64,000 bases of DNA from Hippasteria phrygiana (Eukaryota > Echinodermata > Asteroidea > Valvatida > Goniasteridae). Positions 52,801-61,800 of this stretch are shown here, piece by piece. The position numbers were made by a program, and so were the translations under genes. Within the stretch, counting starts at the first letter, position 1, and every line of letters begins with the position of its first letter. Below the pieces are notes generated by a model. It saw only the letters and a list, made by a program, of their open reading frames with translations. It made no database searches and was not told the origin of the DNA. The stretch is taken from contig JAZGUH010000359.1 in NCBI GenBank assembly GCA_037893225.1, forward strand, positions 1,178,001 through 1,242,000, written 5' to 3'.

Positions 52801-55800
52801 CCATGACAAAGGAATGCTTTTATTACAGTTCATTTGAATAGCTTATAGACTTGAATTTAAGAATGAAGGTCTTCTTGCAGGGTCATATTTGGTCTTGTGA
52901 TGGTCTCGACTACATCACAGGAAGGAACTTTTAGTTCCTTCACATCAGCGCACAACTTCACAGAGGGATTCAAGCACATAATTGTCTTAAGGCAAAAAAA
53001 CTGTGAATGCATCTTGTGAAACATTGTCCAATCAAATGTTATAATTTGATGCGGAATTTGCAAACGGATACAAATTGTAAGGCACAAAATTCCATCAGGG
53101 GTGTCAATGGAGCGTGGTCAAGTCGAACTGTGCAATAGATCAATTTCAAATTAACATTCCCCATGTCCTACTAACATTCCATCCTCCCCCCCCCCCCCAA
53201 TGCCACAAGTAAACAGTAACAATTAACAGTAGCACACTGTAGCACTCTACACAGATGTCTCAAAGCACTTTACACTTATTACCCCGGTCATCAGGCCATG
53301 AGATCAGTTAGGCATGTGGGGGAAATACAAACGGTATGTGAATCGTTCGACGGTATGCAAATTAGGTCTTTAGACCTTCGAATGGTTTGTAAACTATCGT
53401 TTGGGCCTCGCTTTCAGACACTAAACGGGTTTTCTTTTTTGTACCCGCTTCAAGAGCCCAACAAAAGAAGCTGATTACTGAACAAATGAGTGTCTTGCCT
53501 GCTGGATTACAATGGCTGTTCGGCCGCTAATCCTACAGGGTTAATAACCCTGGAGATTAGCAGTGGCACAGCCATTTAAGCGACCACTGTTATCACAATG
53601 GTGGCTAATCCGATAAGTACTCCATTGTGCAGCCTACCAACCTCTGGACCGTGAGCGCTCAAGTGTATACCGTTTGGGCCCATACTGTTTGGGAACTCTC
53701 AAGCAATTTGTATACCGTTTCTACATCGCACTGATGCCTTATGCAGGAGTTCTAGATCAGTGCAATCCATAGAGGTATATATAAAAGACTAGAGGGCGTA
53801 CTCGCTATGCCGCGTACAGAACCCAGCCGTGCCACCATGGAGACCCGGCCGTGCCCCCCAAAAACATGGCTGCCGATGTAGTATGAATTTCTGTCACCCT
53901 GAAAAGCCGACTTAGTGGATCTACTGCGCATGCCGAAGTGGAGATAATTAGGTCAGCGACCGGTCACGCGAGAGGGATAACCAATAATATGGAAGAGAAA
54001 AAAATTCACGGGAGTCGGATATGCATATGACACCGGTCGTCCTTGTCGGGCACGGGGTCACGTGGTATGTACGCCCTCTAGTCTTTTATATATAACTCTA
54101 TGGGTCGAACAGCCGGCAGCCATGTTTTTGGGGGGCACGGTCGGGTCTCCATGGTGGCACGGCCGGGTATAGCGAGTACGCCCTCTGGTCTTTATATATA
54201 ACTCTATGGTGCAATCTGTTCTCTACCCTCACAGGTACCCATTTATACTCCTGGGTGGAGAGATACAATTGTAGGAAACCGTCTTGCCCAAGCACACAAG
54301 TGCCATGATCCCCCGGCAGAGTTCAAACCTAGATACTACCGCACACGAATCAAACACCGTAACCACTGGACAATGGTATTAAGTTGAACTAAAAATCACC
54401 AGCCAGACGTACCTCCAGAAGTTCAAGGGACATGTCCAAGGGTCGGCCATTCTGTGGCTGTTCCACATTGATGTACATGATGGTGATGTTATTACCCTGG
54501 CAACACAAGGAAGCAAAAAAAAAAAAGTTTTAATTGTACTTAGTGGATTATTATGAATACAATTTGTAAAAATCAGAGAAATCTTGTTGTACAGGTCCTG
54601 TGGAGAAGATTGCACAAAAATTCAATGCATACATGTTTTGGAGTCTTTTTTTGGTCTCCATTACGTAAAGAGCTACATCGATTAGTTGTCTGTGTCTGTG
54701 TCACTGTAAACAGGACAGCTCATTCGCCATTGCACGCTGTACGGAAAAATGAAGCCAGCAGTGACCACATTACCACTCCCATCGTATAGGATTGTTTCCG
54801 TATCGATAGTGTTTCAAAATATACTAATGAGAACCAGGGTGAAAGCAGACCCTGGGGACAAGGTTGTCAACCTATTGTATTGGGAGTACTAATATGGCGG
54901 ATAGTGGCTTCAACTCGAACAGCCGATGCGCTATCCAGTTTACATAGAGATCAGTGGTCTGTGTCCGATTCGTTATTTGTACAGAACACTTTTTATTCCT
55001 ATGATCACATGTAGGTCAGCAGGGGCCAATTTCACGGAGCTGCCCACAGCGCAAAAATTTGCTTAGCATGAAATTTCTACCTTGATAAAAACAGGATTAC
55101 CAGCCAAATGTTCATGTAATGTATATTGCCTGTGACTGGTATTCAGCTGTTGCTTGCTTAGCGTGAAAATCACTTGGAGTTTTGGCTGGTAATATGTTTT
55201 TACTAAGCAAGACATTTTGATGCTAAGCAGATTTTTGTGCTGAGCAGCTCCGTGAAATTGGCCCCTGGTCTCAGGACCATAGTGATTTTTTTTTTCACTT
55301 TTGCTGACCCTTTCCCATGTGGTCATTGATTTTTGCCAGTGTTAATAGTTTATCTTTATTTATAACTTTCTGTGTTGTACATGTATTGTTGTTTTGGCTG
55401 AATAAAATAAAAATATGTAGACTTACTGTGATCATAACGTCCGGTCTGCGTAGCGGGCTGGAGGTCGAGTCACCCCTCTCCGGGATACCGTTGCTGGACA
55501 CGGTGAACTCCAGCATGCCGCCGTAGGACGTCAACTAAGGATACGAACAATATGATTGCCGATACCCGATGATGCTCTCATTACTAAAATTCCAATTCTG
55601 CGCACATTGTGAGAAATGACGGTTGACGGCCACGGTCCGTTTCCTCCAAATTCTTAGTTGGTCTTACCGTGAGATTTTTTGTCTTTCGAAATGTTTGGAG
55701 TGAACAGAGAAAATGTTCAAATGCGGGACTTGGCACTTACCCAAGTACTGAACACAGAATCCCCAACACTGTGGACGCTCAGAGCTACATTTGAATACCG

Positions 55801-58800
55801 CCGATGTATATTTACATGATATAAGGTGGCTTTAATTTAGACGGATGCATACACGGCTTTTATTTAGAGAAGATTTTATTAACAGCACAATTGAGGAGAT
55901 TCGCTGTTGATGGACTCACCTTATTGCCGAGGTACGGTTTCGGGGCCTCCCAATAGATAGCCTGATTGGGGTCCGTTCCCGTGCCGATGTCCCCTACAAA
56001 GACATTGACCAGATTACCGACTCTCCTGATCAGCGGGGACTTGACATTAGTCACGGTCCAGCCATCCATGTCGATCAACTAAAAGAAAAAAACCCACAAA
56101 AACCACAGTGTGAAAAAGACTTGTGTAACATTGTTTTACAAGAAAGTGCACCCTTATTTGGCTTCCACAAAATAAAGACATAATGACTATAATGATCAAA
56201 TTTTGGTTAGCGTATCCCAGAGATGTATTCGAGTCCATCACATGTCCCTGCAAGTCCCTGCAAGTCCATCACAAGTCCATCACAAGTCCATCACAAGTCA
56301 ATCACAAGCCCTCCAGTCCTAATCCCAATCACAAGCTATTCAAATGAGCTTTGACAAAGGCATTCCTTTGTCATTGTTCATCCAGTTACTTGTGACTGGC
56401 TTTATGAAAGGACTTCTGACTGGACTTGCAAAAGGACTTGTGAAAGGACTTGCAGGGACTCGAGTACAACTCTGGCGTATATAGCCTCCCCTCCCCTTCA
56501 AAAACCAAAATACCATCAATACGAACAACTCACACCCATCTGCATAGTTCAACATATCAGAAAATAGCCATAGAAAGGAACAGCTCCTCCTTAAACTATA
56601 CCCTCTTTGTAGCATCAGCCTCCGGGTCTCAACACATACGGATCTACAGTGTGTGAAGCTGGAGGTATTATACAAATACAGCATGGTTTGAGGGGAAGTA
56701 GTGGGAATTACTGGTCCCGAGGTGTAGGTCAGCTCGACTACCTCCCGACGCGAAGCGGAGGGAGGTAGTCGAGCTGACCTACACTGAGGGACCAGTAATT
56801 CCCACTATTTTCCAGAAATAAATCATGCTGTATTTGTTTTACTACACCTCATAAATATGACGGAAATGACGGAAATCAATGACGGAAATCTCACGCTACT
56901 CGTAGTCGTAGACGCCATTGTTGTTTCTGAGCTCAGCTGCAGAGTAGTTCCGTGTGTCATATGCATGGCAACAGGGGTGAAATAGTCTGGTGCCAACACT
57001 CTTTAATGTGCCTTTACTGCAGTATTTACAAGGACTACAAACAACAGACTGGTTCCGTAAAGATTACATGCCATAAACTACATGTCTATGCAGCGGGTTC
57101 CAGAGGGAATTTTTGGTGCTACCAGAAAAAATACCGCACGGCAGCGAGCTAGATACTCACCGGGATGACGTCACCTAGCAGCGTATCATTTTTACTTCCC
57201 GGACGCGCGGCGGAATCGGCCAATGACGCGCTTCAATTTGCTCATGAATATTTATGAGGTGTAGCAAAAATACATACATACACAGGGCTCTGTGGATAGC
57301 GTGTAAACCTACCAGGGCTGTAGTCAAGTCCCTGCAAGTCCTTTCACAAGTCCTTTCGCAAGTCCAGTCACAAGTCCTTTCATAAAGCCAGTCACAAGTA
57401 ACTGGATGAACAATGACAAAGGAAATCCTTTGTCAAAGCTCATTTGAATAGCTTGTGATTGGAATTAGGACTGGAGGGTTTGTGATGGACTTGCAGGGAC
57501 TTGTGATGGACTCGACTACAACCCTAAAACCTACACACGTCTATTCCATTTTTTTCCCCACTCATTTCTAGTGATGGGATATAAAACCGGATTTTTTTAA
57601 CACTCAGTTTGAATTCCACTACATTTGAAAACCTAAAAAAAATTTTAAACCTTCCATTTTTTGGTGACACAGGCTAAAGAAAAGAATTGGAACATCCTTC
57701 AATTTGCTCCATGGTCTCTGACTGTAACTGCATTCACTCCACTCGCTAGTGGTCCATTCATTTCTACAGCACAGCTCTGGAGTGTTTTTGTAAAGGCCCA
57801 GTGGTCACTGAATCCTGCAAACTATAACCAGCACCTCACTCATCTCTTTTAGTTGGCATGACTATGAACTAGATGGGAACTTCCGGTGAAACCATTATTT
57901 GGTTTAAATAAAATTAGGATAACCTCATTTTGCAATCTCAGATTTCTCCCACCGCTGCTCATTTCCACTGATCTTCCGGACCCCCAAAAATCACGTCACT
58001 CTTACGAAGAGGGTACACAACCGGCTAAATCTGCGGCGTGTTCGTACCTTTTCTCGAGAGCGGCCGTAGCTGCGGCAGTCGGAGGAGTGGCCGAAGCAGA
58101 AACAGCTGATGCAGCCCTTGGGGTTGATGGCCTCTAGAAAGAAGGAGCCCAGCTTGCACTGATTGCACTGCACACCATCCACATTCTCCTGCAAACAAAA
58201 TAAACATTGAAAATTCAAGGCAAAATAAAGGACGGCTTATTAAAGGCGGAGTGCCGTGGCATCGTGGTATAGTGCACTGGACTCAAGATCTCAGTATTAC
58301 TACAGATTGTGGGTTCAAGCCCAGGAATCATGGTGCTTGTGTCCTTGAGCAAGACACTTTGTCACAAATTGCATCTCTCTCTCTCTCTACCCAGGAGTAA
58401 ATGGGTACACCTGTGAGGGCAGTGATGGTTATGTGTTTGATTAGCCCGTGTACGCTAATAATTAGCTTGAAGCCGGGGCTGTATACTCCCAAGGGAGCCG
58501 AGGTTTCAGGAATGTTTGATGGGCCTGATGAGCAGGGGTAATAATGTACCACACCGAGTGCTTTGATCATTGCGGTTATGTGCCCTTTAAAAATCTAAAA
58601 AAATATTATTAACCCTAACCCCCTAAGGTGCATGCAAAATCATATTAAAATTGGACGATTTTGCGGTTAATGCAGGTTAGATTGTCAGCAACTTTATATT
58701 TGTATTCATGCCCCCCAAAAATAACAGCTTAGGAGTTTCCTCTTATCTTTTTAAGGTCTGTTAATACCATTTTGATTCATACTAATCGACCGTAAAAGAG

Positions 58801-61800
58801 ATGTTTTTTTAAGGGGCCGTTGTACGGTGGGCAATATTCTCCCCTCTGATCCCAGTCAAACAGCAGCAGATTTTTTATGAATTTTAATATTTAAGTCAGT
58901 ACACCTTTGATTTCCTGGGTAATATGTCATTCCATCTAACAAAATGGCTACACATTAGGCATGCCGCACCACCATGTTCTGTGAATGCACGCTTTTCAAG
59001 GACAAGGTCATTGAAGCAATTTGCAGAACTTTTCAAGCAGTGTTGGGAAAAAGCTGCACTGCAGAAGAACGGTACCCCATCTTTATAAATTTGGTGTTAA
59101 AAATGTGCGTAAGACGTTAGCTGAAAAAGAAAGGCGCGGCCTGAAATAGAAAAGCACTGTGACACTAATGAAAAAAATACACCCCCCACCTCCTTGCAGG
59201 AGAAACTGGTTTAGAGTAGACAATCTGCAAAATAAACCATGGTCATATGAAGGTACTGATATGAATTTCTATGAGTTTCACGGGAAGGATTCCACCGTTG
59301 ATTGAATATCAATTTTACGTCTTATTGTTATTATTGAATTGCAGTGCCTATATCTGACCTTGCACAGACACTCGGCCGTGGCCTGGTCACAGATGCCCGA
59401 CTGGGTTCCACTGACGTCGCAGAAACAGGACTCACAGAAGGGGTATCGGTGAGAGCCCGGCTCACACCGATCGCACTGACGACCCCCGATGTTAGCCTTG
59501 CAGCTGATTGGACAGACAAAAATGGTCAATTTTGTACTTAGTTCTTAATGCAAATTCGCTCCGAACAAGGTTAATAGGAGCCAGTCAAGGTACAGGAGCT
59601 ACAAAACAAATTAAAAATAAATAATCAAAGATACAAGAGGTAGTAAACATCATTTGCTTTTGCTGTAATTTTCAGAAATAAATGGGTTTTTGGGGTTAGT
59701 ATTTTATAGCGTGCTAGCAAATACTGTAACACTGACCCGTTTGAAGTTTTGTGTGCATAGATGCTGGGAAAACAGCGAACAAAATTATGTTTTAGTAGTC
59801 TGGTTCCCTGACCCTACTTTAGACAAAACGTAATAATTTATAGAGTCCGGGAATTATCAGGTCAGGGAACTAGACTATGGTTGATATGGTTGACATCGTA
59901 AAAACCTTAAACTGCCCTCGTAAAATCCTATTTTAATTCCCATCGAAGGTGGAAAAATATTGGTTAACCCAAACTCCCTAAGCTGCGAGGATAATCATTA
60001 CAATTGGAGGATATAGGACTGTTAGGGTTAAGCAAAAAAACAAAATGATCAGTGAATTTGTCTGCTTGCTATCGGGCCTTTATGAATCATAATTTAAGGG
60101 CTCCATAGCCCAACCGACTCCGATTATGGACAACTCATTTTGTTAGTAAGGCCATATCCGAATTACCTGGCTGCGGCTTGAAATTACACATATCTATGGT
60201 AGTGGCTGCAGCCACATCAAGTAGACTTATGTGTAATTTCAAGCCGTAGCCAAGAAATTCAGACACGGCCTAAGACTGTCGTTAGGCTGATATCTTTCAA
60301 ACACCAAACCAGACAGTTCGTCCGGCTGCTTGACTCACTTGCACTGTCCCGTCTCTGCTTGGCAATTGAAGTTTCCATTGACGACACCCCTCCCGTCACA
60401 GTTGCATTCCTGTCAATAGAAGCAAAATTTAGAAAATAACTGGAACTGCGGGTAACACCACATGTGGTTCTGAAAAGGACTGGGGTGAGAATGAGCAACG
60501 TTTTGGACAGTATGCTCTGCCCATGCCCTCTAATTTCCCGCAATTCCACAATTATCTTCTCATCGTGAACACCATGCAAAGCTTCGAATCGTATTTACAA
60601 ACAACATTGTTTGAATCTGTTGTGTTTTTAGGAAGCGTACAAAAGCACTTAACTACAATTGAAATCAAAACGTACACATTTTAACATCAAGGTACTTTTC
60701 GACAGTGACCTACAGTACATGTTTTCATGAAGTTTTGGAAACCGACAAAAATGACTTACAGCGCAGCCAACCAGTGGGTCGTACCCAAAGGTTCTGTCAG
60801 CGCAGCGATCGCAGCTGTTGCCGACCACATTGTCTGGACAGACGCACTCCCCGGTCACCTCGTTACAGACTCCTGACCGACACCGACACCCTGAAAATAA
60901 TAATACCAACATTTTAACATTTTAATCTATTGGCAATAACGGAAACAATCTTTAGACAGTGTGGAAGGAAAATGAACCCGTGATCTCTGGAACACCATAC
61001 CGACACGGCTTCTCTAAAGTCCCTTTACTTTACTTCCCAGGTTGTATCGTAAAATTGGGCGTGATCCCTGGCTATACGGCATTATGGGTTTATGACTTCG
61101 GACTAGCGCCCACCCGAACAAAGATACTGACAATTTGGGAGACAGCCAACATAGGGCAAGATAGCTCAGTTGGTATTCCGCAGGTCGCAGGTTCAAATCC
61201 CGCTCCTGCCAGTTTTCTTTGTTGACTTTGAAAGTTTTATTTGTGTCAAGCTTTAAGAGATATAGCCAACGGGTTTTACTTACTGAGGCAGTTGGGGAAG
61301 CTGTAGTAGCCGATCTTGCAGCGCTCGCAGCGGCGGCCAGAGATGTTTGGCCGGCACTGGCACTGGCCACCAAGGGTCTCACAGTTGAAGCTCTGGGATC
61401 CCTGGCTGTTACACTCACAGGGCAGGGCGCCATTGTTGTAGTCGGCCGAGAGGGAGAAAGTAGCTTGACGACAGAAACTACTGCCATCGGGGCTATCAAC
61501 GAAAGAAGAAACCAGAGATGATTGATTCCGACAAAGTTTTTAACTTTCAAAGCAGGATTTGAACCTGCGACCAACTGAGCTATCTTGCCCTATGTTGACG
61601 GTCTCCCAAATTGTCAACGTCTATATTCGGGGACGCTAGTCAGAAGTCATAAACCCATAATGCCGTGTAGCCAGGGATCATGCCCCCAACTTTACAATAT
61701 AAATGAGGAAAGGACATTGTGGGGATCAATAAATAAGGATATGACTTTTCAACTTATAACACCATCAAAACAAACACACCGACAATTTGGGAGAGCCAAC

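Noticed and set aside
61014..61574. 186-codon minus-strand frame
   Set aside because: It crosses laminin exon 3 in the wrong frame and runs through a SINE. The true exon frame has the EGF-like cysteines.
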